Source: Heterocephalus glaber (Eukaryota > Chordata > Mammalia > Rodentia > Bathyergidae). From it: 64,000 bases of DNA. Each line of letters starts with the position of its first letter. Within the stretch, counting starts at the first letter, position 1. The notes under the pieces are model-generated. The model was not told the DNA's origin. It ran no database searches and was given only the letters and a program-made list of their open reading frames with translations. Shown here in pieces: positions 1 through 9,814 of the stretch. Location of the stretch: positions 21,539,564 through 21,603,563 of the forward strand of contig NW_004624751.1 of the NCBI RefSeq assembly GCF_000247695.1, read 5' to 3'. The position numbers were made by a program, and so were the translations under genes.

Positions 1-147
1 CTCCTCTCTAGATTTATTAATCATGTCTTGCACTAGGGGCACAATTTCTCCTGTTATCTGAGAAATTATTTCTGATTTCATTTTTTCCAGATTCCCTTTT
101 GTTGCCAGTTCAGTGGGTCCAGGTGGTTGATTATCAGTGTGTTCCAT
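1..147 (-). CDS. L1 ORF1 protein, N-terminal 49 codons (partial)
   Basis: ORF1p is the L1 RNA-binding chaperone that coats L1 RNA in the cytoplasm and is needed for retrotransposition. The frame starts at the ATG whose A is at 147 (minus strand) and stays open for 49 codons to the window edge. It begins MEHTDNQPPGP and continues with a hydrophilic, charge-rich stretch containing E-K-M-K and ending in K-S-R-E-E, fitting the disordered N-terminus that precedes the coiled coil in ORF1 proteins. The coiled coil, RRM and C-terminal domains would lie beyond the edge. The ATG follows the repeat-built 5'UTR directly, which supports this start. I cannot tell whether the full protein is intact. This is a transposon protein, not a host gene. 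Confidence 0.7.
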   Translation of the reverse strand, partial: MEHTDNQPPGPTELATKGNLEKMKSEIISQITGEIVPLVQDMINKSREE

Positions 148-269
148 TTCATTTCCCTTTGGGGTTGCTGTAGGTGATCTGGAAGTCTGGTTTTGAGACT
201 TATTTACTTGTTTTCTCCTTTCGACTGAGTCGGTGGCTGTTGGCGCCTGCAGGGATTACCTCCTCTGAG

Positions 270-507
270 CTGGGAGAGGTGGGACAGGGGCCAGGGGCAG
301 TGGTAGGGATGGTGGCCCAAACGCCTTTTCCTGTGGGCTGGGAGCAGTGGGGGGGATGCTGGCCAGGAAGCCCCTACCTCTGGGCCGGGAGTGGTGGGAG
401 GGATGGTGGCCCAGAAACACCTTCCTCTGGACCAGGAGCAGTGGTACCGGGGCTCAGAAACCCCTACCTCTGGGTTGGGAGCAGCGGGACTCAGTAATGT
501 GGTCTGG
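270..507 (-). repeat. 47-bp tandem array in the L1 5'UTR
   Basis: Successive units start at 291, 338, 385 and 432. The first three are exactly 47 bases long and the fourth is 43 (432-474). A partial unit precedes them (270-290) and a degenerating one follows (475 to about 507). Each unit starts with a C-rich/GGGAGCAGTGG-like block, has GATGGTGGCCCAGAA in the middle and ends near CCTCTGGG on the plus strand. The array lies about 120-360 bases upstream of the ORF1 ATG on the minus strand, the place where rodent L1 families carry promoter monomers. Long open frames across this block on both strands are by-products of the array. Confidence 0.9.
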
Positions 508-550
508 TGGTCCGGTGTCCTCTGCTTCTTTGTAGTGTGGAACCAGGTGG

Positions 551-690
551 CTGCCTGTCTACAGTGGGCTGATTGAGCATGTTCCAAGTGACTCGCGACC
601 TCAGTAGGGCAGGTGCAGATCTGCCTGTCTGCAGCGGGCTGATTTGGTGTCTTCCTCGTGACTCAGGACCTCAGTAGGGCATGTCCCCAA
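551..690 (-). repeat. 70-bp tandem duplication in the L1 5'UTR
   Basis: Two units, 551-620 and 621-690, both start CTGCCTGTCT and both carry GACCTCAGTAGGGCA near their right ends at a fixed 70-base offset. They differ at scattered positions, so the duplication is not brand new. It sits upstream (in L1 sense) of the 47-bp array and probably forms the outer part of the L1 promoter. Confidence 0.85.
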
Positions 691-763
691 GATTTTGATT
701 TTTCGCTTTCTTATGGTGCTTCCTGCCCACTTTCTTTCTATGCATTTGTCAAGTATCAATGCT

Positions 764-1176
764 TGTATTAGTTTGCTAGGGCTGCCATACCAAAGTGCCT
801 CAAACTGGCTTGTACTATAGAAATTAATTTTCCACAGTTCTGTAGGTTTAAAGTGCAAGAGAGGTGCTGGCAGAGTTGGTTCCTCCTGAGGGCTTTGAGG
901 GAGAATCTGTTCCATCTCTATCTCCTGGCATCCTCTGACAAACTTTGGTATTCCTTGGCTTGTACGAGCATTACCTGAATGTTTGCCTTCATCATAACAT
1001 GATGTTAGTCTATGTGGATGTCTATGTTCAAATTTCCCCCTCTTATAAGGCTCCAGTAATATTGGATGGGGGCCTTATTTCAACATGGTCTCTTCCTCAT
1101 CTAACTAATAAAGGTAAGTTATTTGTACTGAAGGTTAAGTCTTAACCATATGAATTTTAAGATGACACAACTCAAT
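764..1176 (-). mobile_element. MaLR (ERVL-MaLR) solitary LTR, MLT1/MST type
   Basis: The segment opens with TGTATTAGTTTGCTAGGGCT, the complement of the typical 3' end of MLT1/MST LTRs, and ends with the complement of their 5' region (ACCATATGAATTTTAAG). It is a lone LTR of an ancient non-autonomous endogenous retrovirus-like family, with no internal region attached. An open frame at 945-1145 and a good splice-donor match (AAGGTAAGT near 1112) both lie inside it and are taken as accidental. Confidence 0.85.
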
Positions 1177-1645
1177 CAATAATAATACTTGCTGCCAAGT
1201 TTTTTTCCTGAAAACTTTGCTCTTGGTGTCTTTATCTAAACTCATGACTTCAGCTGTCACTTTGGACTTCTAAAGCCAGTTCATAGCCTGTGGAATTCTA
1301 CGTGCATTTATTTAATTGCTTGCTTGGTTCCTCTAACTAGGTATCACATAGATTCTTTAGACTCTGCAGGCACAAATTTGAACTCATCATCTCACCTCTC
1401 CAAAACATACCTCTCCTCTGTCTCCTGGATCCTGGGATCCTTCCAGTCCCTCAGATAAAGGCACTGGCAGTACCTCCCTCTCACCAGTCCCCTGACACAC
1501 TCCATCATCACCAATGCCTATGGCTTCTCTCTACATATTTCTCCAATCTCTCTCCTCACAGCCTTTCTTCCTTTTGGCACATCCACATCAATTCACATCC
1601 TCCTCACTTCTTTCCTAGATGATACCAATGCTCTGCGCAGCTTTC
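1177..1645. other. Unassigned sequence, pyrimidine-rich on the plus strand in its second half
   Basis: No gene or recognisable transposon seen. From about 1380 to 1620 the plus strand is rich in CTCC/TCTC words and could be a strongly decayed old repeat. I cannot assign it. Confidence 0.4.
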
Positions 1646-1726
1646 AGAAAACTATATTACAAAGTACAACCACTTCTCAGCCTTTTGGCTAAGATCAAGT
1701 GTAGAAAACTATATTACAAAGTACAA
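1646..1726 (+). repeat. 24-bp target-site duplication bracketing the U2 fragment
   Basis: The 24 bases at 1646-1669 recur without change at 1703-1726, starting AGAAAACTATA and ending AAGTACAA. Two shared bases at each junction make the exact insert limits ambiguous by 1-2 bases. The repeats are identical although the U2 copy carries three changes, two of them at fast-mutating CpG sites. Confidence 0.95.
1669..1704 (+). pseudogene. U2 snRNA retro-pseudogene, 3'-truncated (first ~34-36 nt only)
   Basis: Bases 1669-1704 match the first 36 nucleotides of U2 spliceosomal RNA, including the core CAGCCTTTTGGCTAAGATCA, with three differences: position 2 (T to C) and positions 4 and 11 (G to A). The last two are CpG-to-CpA decay of a methylated copy. 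The copy stops inside the branch-site recognition region and has no A-tail. It is flanked by a perfect 24-base direct repeat (1646-1669 and 1703-1726). This fits the known class of short U2/U3 pseudogenes made by reverse transcription of the RNA 5' end and inserted by L1 machinery. The promoter elements and 3' two thirds of U2 are absent, so it is not functional. Confidence 0.95.
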
Positions 1727-1999
1727 AAGTCATTTCATTATTGCCCTGCATATAATCACTTAGTAATATCTGACATTAGGGATAAATTTGAAGCATATTA
1801 AATACCAAGTTTCCAGGATTCTGTATGCTTTTCTAGTCCTTCATCTCCTGATTTGCAAGCTGAGAAAAACTCCCTGAAAGACAATCATAGAGACCATATT
1901 AAAAGGATTTTATGATCAAAAGTAATCCGGTGTCATCTGCCTTTGAAAGCTCCCTCCTGTAATTTTATTTAGATTTATATTTATATTGGCATTTATCTG

Positions 2000-2157
2000 A
2001 ATCCTGTATGAGTTCTTACCACATTGTACTTTAATAATCAATTACTGAATTGTTTCCCCATTACAAAATAAATTCCTTGAGAGTAGAATCTATTTTGCTT
2101 TATCTTCAGAACCTAGTGGTCTGCTCAATAATGTTTTTTAAATGAATGTATGAATAT
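2000..2157 (+). mobile_element. L2 LINE, 3' end
   Basis: Typical L2 tail layout on the plus strand: an AAATTCCTTGAGAGTAGAAT-like block, then a degraded 'cttcagaacctagt' block, then CTCAATAATG..TGAATGTATGAAT. It is an ancient, diverged relic. Confidence 0.7.
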
Positions 2158-2474
2158 GTTAGATGGTATAGGAAACACCCTGAAATTCTTGCCTGTAAAG
2201 AATCATGTTGAATAAAAACATATTGTTATAAATTATATTATCAAGTTGGATATCTGGTAAGCAAATAATACTAACAAAGTGAAAGGTTTGGAATGAGAGA
2301 GAAATATCTTGCCAAAACTTGAAGAGTTGAAGAAGATGAAGTCTCACATTCTTATTAAGAGACTGGCACAAGGTGAATCCAAGTAACCATTCATTATCCA
2401 AATCCTGTACCATTGATGGTTCACAGATACCTCCTTTTGGAAGAATCATGCCTTTACATGTTGCAATTAGTTTA
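2158..2474. other. Unique sequence, no feature recognised
   Basis: AT-rich sequence without a repeat signature. A 96-codon open frame on the minus strand (2159-2449) has no domain, no splice context and no codon character that I can recognise. Confidence 0.5.
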
Positions 2475-2875
2475 TGTATGCTCTGTCCTCATCAAAACTC
2501 ACGTCAAGGATTGGTCCCAATATAAGAATGTTGACAGATAGGCCTTTAAGAGGGAGTTTGGATCTTGTGATCACTACCCTCAGAAGGAATTCATGCCCAT
2601 TTCTCAGGAACGGGTTAGGTCTCATAGGATTGGATCAGTTACTCCTAGAATATGTTGCCACAAGGCAAGATCACCTCATGTTCTTGGTCTCTTTTGCATA
2701 TACCTGCCTCCTCTTCCACTTCTTTATGTGTGATACAGTCAGGGGGCTTCACCAGACTCGGGCACCTTGTATTTGCACTTTCCAGCCACCAGGATTGTTA
2801 GTAAAAGAAAGCCCTTCTCTTTGTAAATCTCTCATTCTAAGGTATTTTGTCATAGCAGCACAAAACAGATGAAGG
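2475..2875 (+). mobile_element. MaLR solitary LTR, MST/THE1 type
   Basis: Follows the MST order: a 5' CCTCATCAAAACTCACGTC-like block, TTTAAGAGGGAGTTTGGATC, a middle region, then AGTAAAAGAAAGCCC and a 3' end GGTATTTTGTCATAGCAGCA followed by CAAAACAGATGAAGG. A 132-codon open frame (2474-2872) coincides with the LTR and is not considered coding. Confidence 0.85.
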
Positions 2876-3950
2876 CATATACCTAACCATTTGAGCCTTT
2901 GCTTTTAATCTGAAAAAGTCTTTACAAATTCACAAAATTATCTTTCCAAATCTAGTAACCTGGTCAAAAAATTCTACAGTTTATGGAAAGAAATTGAAGC
3001 AGAGCTTGTTAACAAGGTGAAGGGGTGCTTTGTAAGATAGTGAATTCCTTATCTCACTGGGGATGTCCCACCAAGAAATGGACAGCCTACTTTTGGAAAG
3101 CTTTCTAAAAGGCTTCCTCATACTAGATGAAAAGAGAACTAGTTTTATCATAAGGTCAATTCCAAGCATAATATTTTGTTTTTCAGATCTCAATGATAGA
3201 AAATACATTTGATGTGATCATTTTATTATTTCATTTTAATGTCTGTATTTCTCAGGCTTCATCTCATACAGCATATAAAATACATTTTCTTTCTGTTTTT
3301 CCATTAAATATCCCAAATTATATTGACTTTTTTCTTCTACATCTAGCACAATTTACTGATTACAATTAGCATTAGTTCTGTTTATAGTTTGTATGTGTGT
3401 ATGCTTATGTATGCATGTGTGCACACAAGGGAAAGAGAAAAAGACAGAACACTCCTAATTTCTATGGGGTTTAATGTCATGAGAGATTTATTTTTATTCA
3501 TTCCAAATGCCTGGTCGAAAGGGTTATATTTGCGGCAGAATACCAGGGTTAACAAAGGACTTGAATCTTGAAGTATCATTCATATTGAAGTAGCAAGTGC
3601 CCAGTCTCCTGTAAATGGAATGTCATGTTATTTTTAGATGAGGCTTTTGCCAAGAGAATCCAGGACATGGTGAACAATGTACAGTCTGATTAGCAACCTT
3701 ATTTAAACACGTGAATGGCTGCGGTTCCTTAATGTTACTTGCAATAAGTCTGTGGCAAGCTTATTCCCTTGGCGAGGGTGCATTATTTAGTTCATAAATT
3801 TTAAAGAGAGAGAAAAAAGGCTTTAAACGAATTCAGGCTTGTTTACTAATAACAGAATATGGAAGTTTGAAGTGGTAGTTCTATTTAAGTATAGTTCCTG
3901 TTAAGTAGAGCACTAAGGTGTATTTCCAACCCAAGGTGTCTTACAGGGTT
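2876..3950. other. Unique sequence with a short TG-rich tract
   Basis: No gene or clear transposon. A degenerate TGTATG/TGTGCACAC tract lies at 3390-3427, and overlapping open frames there on both strands are low-complexity by-products. The stretch 3655-3860 is listed separately as a candidate regulatory element. Confidence 0.5.
3655..3860. promoter_or_regulatory. Candidate conserved non-coding element
   Basis: Non-repetitive stretch with closely packed factor-type motifs: GAACAATG (SOX-like, 3672-3679), CTGATTAGC (homeodomain-like, about 3686), an E-box CACGTG (3708-3713) and TTGCAATAA (C/EBP-like, about 3740). Conservation is not visible from one sequence; this is inferred from motif density and absence of repeats. 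Confidence 0.25.
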
Positions 3951-3963
3951 CTCATGGACTTCT

Positions 3964-4047
3964 TTTTGTTGTTGTTGTTACTGGGGATCAAACTCAGGAC
4001 GTTGCACTTTCGAGGCAGGCGCGGTGCCACAGAGCTAAATCCCTGGC
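3964..4047 (-). mobile_element. ID-type SINE (tRNA-Ala derived)
   Basis: Complement of an ID element: body GAGCTAAATCCC (A-box side, right) through GGATCAAACTCAGGAC (B-box side, left), ending in a GTTGTTGTT tail that replaces pure poly-T. A 13-base duplication CTCATGGACTTCT flanks it (3951-3963 and 4048-4060), proving retrotransposition. Confidence 0.93.
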
Positions 4048-4060
4048 CTCATGGACTTCT

Positions 4061-5164
4061 GTTGTGTAACATTTCCTAGATCCAGGGACATTCACCTGGA
4101 AGTTAGAGTCCAAAGATCGACCACTTTGACAGATTACCCTCAAGACACTCAGGAGAGAAGAGGAAATGCATAATATTAAGTAGGAAGAAAACAAGTGATT
4201 GCTACTTTATTAGACCATTGCAGTAGAGAAAATCATGTCATGAAAAACAACACCCTAGGTATATACTAGAGATGCTTATGAGTATGTATGAGGAGAAATC
4301 TGTAAGCAGGGAGTCTTGTGTGGCTATAATTCTCTGTCACTGTGTGGGGAGGTTTTGGAAGGTTCATCTGCTGCACTATAAAAGATGCACTTGGTGCCAA
4401 ATAAATGTTCCATTGGATTCCATATCTGGGTTCTTCCTTTCTTTAAAGCTTGCTGCTGAGGGACTATACAATTAAAAACTACCATCTTAGCAATAAGCTT
4501 TAAAAACTAAATACTTTCTCAAATAATATTCCATTTATTTTTTGGTCTTTCAGTTTTGAAAACTGAAACTTGGTCCTTTTATTTTTAAGTAACCAAACTC
4601 ACTAATCTTAGGGCTTCAATGCAGCTCCTAAATTTAGACAGAGGACTAATTCATACAAATCATTGCTCCAGGCATATATAGAAGGATTTTTCTTGGAAAG
4701 GACAGTGCTCTCCTCCCCAAGGCAAAAGCCCATAATGTTCTTCAGAGAAAAGAAAAAGAAACTTTTTTTTAGCACAAAAGAAGTTTACAATAATCTAGAG
4801 TTTATTAACTCTAAATGGCAAGTAAGCTAACCCCAAGGAGGATATCCATTTATCTAGATCTATCAGTTCTATCAGAGAAAACCAAAGGAGTCAAAATACA
4901 CTTGAATCTCCCAAATGTCCACATAATGAACAATTTTCTTGGGTAGTCAGTCTATATTGTGGTGTCTCATCTTTAGCCAGAATCCTCTTCTAATGTGAAT
5001 ATGGGGACACAAATGAGTGAGAGATTAATTAGGAGATGAAGTTTCCTAAAACTTAAATAGAATTCTATCTCAGCAGGACTATTCTCTAACTGGCTTTGGC
5101 ACAGTTCTCTGATGGTCTTCTAGATCTTCTCACAGGAAATTCTTGGGTTGCTTTTCCTTTTCAT
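4061..5164. other. Unique sequence, no feature recognised
   Basis: Single-copy-looking AT-rich DNA. Open frames of 60-70 codons occur but have no recognisable features. Confidence 0.5.
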
Positions 5165-5465
5165 TTTTCCTTTTTAAAATTTTTATTAGTACATATGTAT
5201 AGTGCATAATGATTACGTTCATTACGGGGAGCTGGTATAAGCATATAATGCATCTTAGTTCTTTTTACTTCCCCTCTTCTCCTTCTCCTCTCCCTCTATC
5301 CCTTGATCCTCTTTCCATTTGTAAAAGTTCTATCACCCTGTCTCATATCATTATCTTTTACTTTACTCTTTAAACTATGTATATTTTGGGCTTCTCATAT
5401 AAGAGAAACAGTGCAATAGTTAAGCTTGTGTGTCTGATTTATTTCACAGCATTTTTGTCTCAAGG
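5165..5465 (-). mobile_element. LINE-1 3' end, 5'-truncated
   Basis: Starts with a T-rich A-tail complement followed by TTTTTATTAGTACATATGTA and a C/T-rich stretch, then sequence such as GTGTGTCTGATTTATTTCAC. It shares its 3'UTR type with the copies at 15684 and 48250. This is a short antisense L1 tail. Confidence 0.7.
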
Positions 5466-5950
5466 TGCATGACAGTATAGCACGACCATTGTTCTCTGAC
5501 CTATCTAGTCACTTAGAACTTAAATTTTCCTCTGAAACTACTTCATGTTCTACTTCTATAGGCCTTGCTACATTTTTTAGAAACATAGAATACAGCCAAA
5601 GTTCAGAACATTTTAATGAATACAACTTAGGAGACAAGTTCTACTGAAACCAGAAAATGGTTGTTTTTTGTTTGTTTGGCAAGATAGATTATTCCCAAGA
5701 AGACTTTTCATATCATTTTCACACATAGTTGATAAAATAAGATTCTTCTCTTGGGAATTAAAAGAGAAGGTAAATTTGAAATTATTTGAGGTTCTCATAC
5801 CTAATCAGCATATAGAAAGATAGCATTTCCTTAGCTGGCAATAACAAAGAAAGTGACTAGAACTAATTTAATTAATTTGTTAGACATGTGTATTAAAAAA
5901 ATTCCTATTACAGAAATCCCAGAAATAACAATGATGAGTAGCTTTACAAG

Positions 5951-5951
<1 letters not shown>
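5466..5951. other. Unique sequence
   Basis: No gene or repeat recognised; the edge with the preceding L1 tail is uncertain. Confidence 0.4.

Positions 5952-5980
<29 letters not shown>
5952..5980. repeat. (TA)n microsatellite
   Basis: About 14 uninterrupted TA units, followed by an AT-rich stretch with repeated 'agtatgta' words up to about 6050. Confidence 0.95.
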
Positions 5981-5982
<2 letters not shown>

Positions 5983-6033
5983 GAATATTAGTATGTATTA
6001 ATATACATACTATTATTAGTAGTATGTACTAAC

Positions 6034-7620
6034 ATTAGAATATTAGTATGTTCCCTTGTTTTCATTCAAAAGATCCAAGCACAAAGAAATGAACTGCAGC
6101 CCATTAACCCCAGGAAAGTACTGGCCTGGAATGAGATGCCACTTTGCCATCAAGGCCTTTGATTGCAAAAAGTAACTGGATAGGGCACCATGACACGCTG
6201 TGTAACCCATCAGAATGGGTGGTTTTCCCCACACTCTTTCTCTGGGTCATGCTGGAGGCCTTTGTGACATGAGCTGCAACTGCTGTGGGGTAATTATGTG
6301 TAGTTATATAAAACAGACTAATGCCAGCCAAGCAAATTGTGTGAAAGGACTGGTTGTGTTTCTTGTTAAATGTTTTGTCAAGCTGACCATGCCCTTTATT
6401 TATCTCTAACACAACATGCTTATTCTGCCCCATCTACTGTATTCACTCTGCAAATTTATGAGGCTCTATTAATCTTCTGCCCTGCTGACTATCTCTGTTG
6501 CAAAGTGTCAGCAGACTTTTGTACCTTGCTAATGTACAAAGGGCTTCCTATGAGTAATATCAGCATTTTGCCTTTTAATTGCACATATAATTTTTAGGTC
6601 TTACAGCTAATAAGGGAATTGAGACCACAGTTCATCACTGTCTCGAATGGTACTCCAGGGGTGTGGGGACTGAGGAAGCTGAGAGAAGAATATAGCTGTT
6701 CTGGTTCCAAGCAATAGTCTCTCTCATTATAATGGAACCATCACCACTACAGTGTTAAGGGTCTGCCACTTTTTCCATCATATACCCCACTTTTCTGGAG
6801 CTTTACAACTCTATAGTTAAAATGCATTGTTTTCAAAAACTTTTGGGGCTGGATCTTCACTCATGAATATTTTTATCACCCTTCCTATCAGTTCCAGAAA
6901 AGATCAGCTGTGTTATTTTTAAAATCAAACAAACCAATATTGTCTATTGGTCAAATTCCTGAACTTCTAAGGCTTTCAAATGGGTGCACTTTTGCCAGTC
7001 CTTCCACTGACCTTTTCCTGTTGTTTTTAATTTTTTTTAATGCAGGCCTAGTTTTAAGTACTTTCAAGAAAAAAAATGTTAAAATAAATGGGGGATTCGT
7101 GTTTGCAATGTGGGCATTTTGCTTTTGCATTAATAGCCTTTCACAAACATTTTTACTATGCCTGAAAAATGTGCATTATTGATGAATATACTTCTTACTG
7201 TGCAAAAGCTATTAGGAGAGAAATGAAAGGGTTGTGGCAAGAAGTTGATGCACAGAGAGGCCCTGGGTGGACAGTGTTTTTCAGTGAGCAGTTAAGGGTG
7301 CCCATAATCATCTTCCCAGACAGGACTATTTCATTTGTGTTTCCTTACAGTCACTGCATGAGTTACTGCATACATCTTTTGGGCCCCTGGAAAAGAGATA
7401 AATGTGAAACTGTGATTATATGACATCGAAAGCAACTTGTTACTTTATCATACAATTAATTTAATTAGGGCAGGAAATCAGGCACTCATATATGAAAAGA
7501 CAATTTTGAAGATGTGAGAGGCCTGGATTGTTGTCTTGACTAGTTATGATCCTAAGTATTTTCCTAGGCCTCAGCTGCTTTTGCTGTTAATATCTTTCCT
7601 GGCTTTATTCAGGGTAATGG
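6034..7620. other. Non-repetitive block, candidate regulatory DNA
   Basis: About 1.6 kb without a recognisable transposon, unusual for this window. It has several homeodomain- and C/EBP-like words (TTTGATTGCAAAAAG near 6158, TTTAATTGCACATATAA near 6574, TTTTGCATTAATAG near 7123) spaced over the block. Overlapping open frames of 60-110 codons on both strands (6043-6597, 6910-7423) lack domains and splice context. I regard it as unique non-coding DNA. Confidence 0.35.
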
Positions 7621-9814
7621 GGGGAAAAGCACTGGGTTCACTCAACTCCAACCTGATCCCATCAAGGAGAGAAGCTTCCGGCAAAACCAAATGTCACATG
7701 TGACAACCTGAGCTTCCTGTTTCTGTTTTCTCACGAGTGGCATTTATATTTCTTCCACATTTGAACATTAACCCATAGGGTTAATTCACCTCATTGCTAG
7801 GTGGAGACCACTCCTTCTCTTGAGTTGTATGACTGGGAAAATCTTCAGTGTGACCTTTGTTCATTCCTAGTAGTTCAGAAATCTAGGCCATTCTCTGGCT
7901 AAATTCTTCAACAATATCTCAAGTAGAAAGATGTCCTATAGTGGTCATAGGTATACAGTACAAGTCCTGAACTAAAAACAGATAGCAGCACTTCCCCATA
8001 ATTACGACGAGAAATCTAAAGAAGTCTTTATTAGAAAGGAATTTAGAGAGAAAAATTAACTTAAATGACTATTACATGTCATTCACTCTCTCATTTAACT
8101 CACTAACTTAGATCACAGATTGTCAGGAGCCATTCTACATAATTTTAGGAAAAAACCATTTCACAATTAAATTAAAATTAGAGCTGTCTGAGGCCTCAAT
8201 AGTCCTATGATGCTGTGACGCTCAAAGGCAAGATTACTGCAACTGAAGACATCCTCCTTCCTTGACAAGTAGCAACACAAAAAGATAAATTTTCACCCAG
8301 GGAGGGACAAGTTCCTTGCCAGCTTAACTCATCCCACCTACTATTATAAGAGTGTTTTGTTCATCTCACCATCCTAATCAACATAAATTCCTAATAGACC
8401 TAAGATCCTCATCAGCATGAGATCCTCAGCATGAGGATTACTGCCACTTCCGAGTCTGATACTCCCCCTGATTATAATAACCTCATCAATTTAGAATTAT
8501 TGCTGCCCTCTGAGTTGTCTGTTACTTCCTATGAGCCAAATAAATAGTGGCAAGCTCAGAGTGTCTTGGTCTTTGCCCGCTCTGAGGCACTGACCACATA
8601 CTTTGAAAATTCACAAGTCTCTATTGTCTTTTTTTCTTTAGCCCATGCCATCCTCCTTTCTAGGCTGTGAGAGGATTGATTGACCTCTGATAATGGATAT
8701 TATCATCAAGCTACAAATGAGAAAATTTGGAATCAATGGAGCTTAAATAATCTTTCTTAGGTACTAGTCTCAAATCTAACCATTTGAATCCTGAGTCATC
8801 ACTTGTATCATGGAGTCACAAAGTCTGAAAGAAATCACGAGTATATTCTGGGATTTATCATTAAAGTCTTGATTTAAAATATATTATCTGTAGTCACTCT
8901 CCATCTATACCTTTGCCTTGTTATTTAATCATTTAGTCATTCATTTTAAAATGGTAATAAAATGTCAACTGGGTGTCAGATTCTAATATGCACACTATTC
9001 TTTCAGTTTGGCACACAAAGGCGAGACTGCTTTGGGGATTGCCTCTTTCATAAACAGTGTGGTCCTGGAGTCTGGTGAGTGAGTGGCAAAACTTCCTTCA
9101 TGAAAGGGCAGATCTGTTCTATTGGGCTGACGTACAACAAGGTCTTCTATGTTCTTTTGACCTCACTGTCATATACTTTTTGCCTTAAGTTTGGGGTTTT
9201 TAAGAAAATAACAGTCTCTAAATTTTACATGAATTTCTGTTAAAAATAACTTTTGTTAACTCTATCACATTAATCGTGTCACTAAGAGAGCTTTTTCACT
9301 CAGGCAAACAAATATTTACATGCATTATTTTAAAAATGAACACTAGTTTGATCAAAGAATAAGATGTATATAGTCAAAAAAGTCCTTGAAAAGAATAACA
9401 AAAATTAAGAATATATTTTAAATTCTTTTTTAACTGTTTAAAATCCTTCGAAAGGCTAAAATAACTTATTTTTGTTGGTTTTATCCTCAGTAATTCCAAC
9501 CAGTAATATTGATTAAGAACTCATAAATCATTCCATAAACTGTTTATCAACACCGAAAACAAGACTGTATTTTCAGGCATCTTAGTTCCTGAAATCTTTG
9601 CTTTAAACAGTGAGAATTCTCTAGGGACTATAGCAGTCAATAAGAGTATAAGGTATAAGGGATAGGCTATAGATCTATATAAGGATATTGATTTAGAATC
9701 AGAAAAAAGTAGGCACCTTCCTAGGAAAGCACCTTTGAAGAAGCAGAAATAAATTTTCATTGCCTGCTTTTTCTCCATGATATTAAGAAGAAAACCAATA
9801 ATATTAAAGATGCA
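7621..9814. other. Mostly unique sequence
   Basis: No gene recognised. A possible old solitary LTR at 8124-8600 is discussed as a finding. A 111-codon open frame (9521-9856, minus) runs into the ID SINE and is not considered coding. Confidence 0.4.

Larger units (their letters stand above)
1..700 (-). mobile_element. LINE-1, 5' end (5'UTR plus start of ORF1)
   Basis: Read on the minus strand, this is the 5' end of a LINE-1 retrotransposon, with the rest of the element beyond the left edge. A GC-rich 5'UTR of about 550 bases (roughly 148-700) contains two tandem arrays and leads into an open frame starting at 147. An L1 with an intact 5'UTR was inserted nearly full length, unlike the many 5'-truncated copies elsewhere in this window. 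The sequence is well preserved, suggesting a relatively young rodent L1. The outer boundary near 700 is a judgement: the arrays stop at 690 and ordinary AT-rich sequence follows. The target-site duplication cannot be checked because the 3' end is outside. Confidence 0.8.

Noticed and set aside
204..587. Proline/glycine-rich open frames of 60-127 codons on both strands
   Set aside because: They are produced by the 47-bp tandem array of the L1 5'UTR.
1669..1704. Functional U2 snRNA gene
   Set aside because: Only the first ~36 of about 188 nt are present and no snRNA promoter or 3' box is seen.
2474..2872. 132-codon open frame
   Set aside because: Coincides with a MaLR LTR of the MST type; no coding function known for these LTRs.
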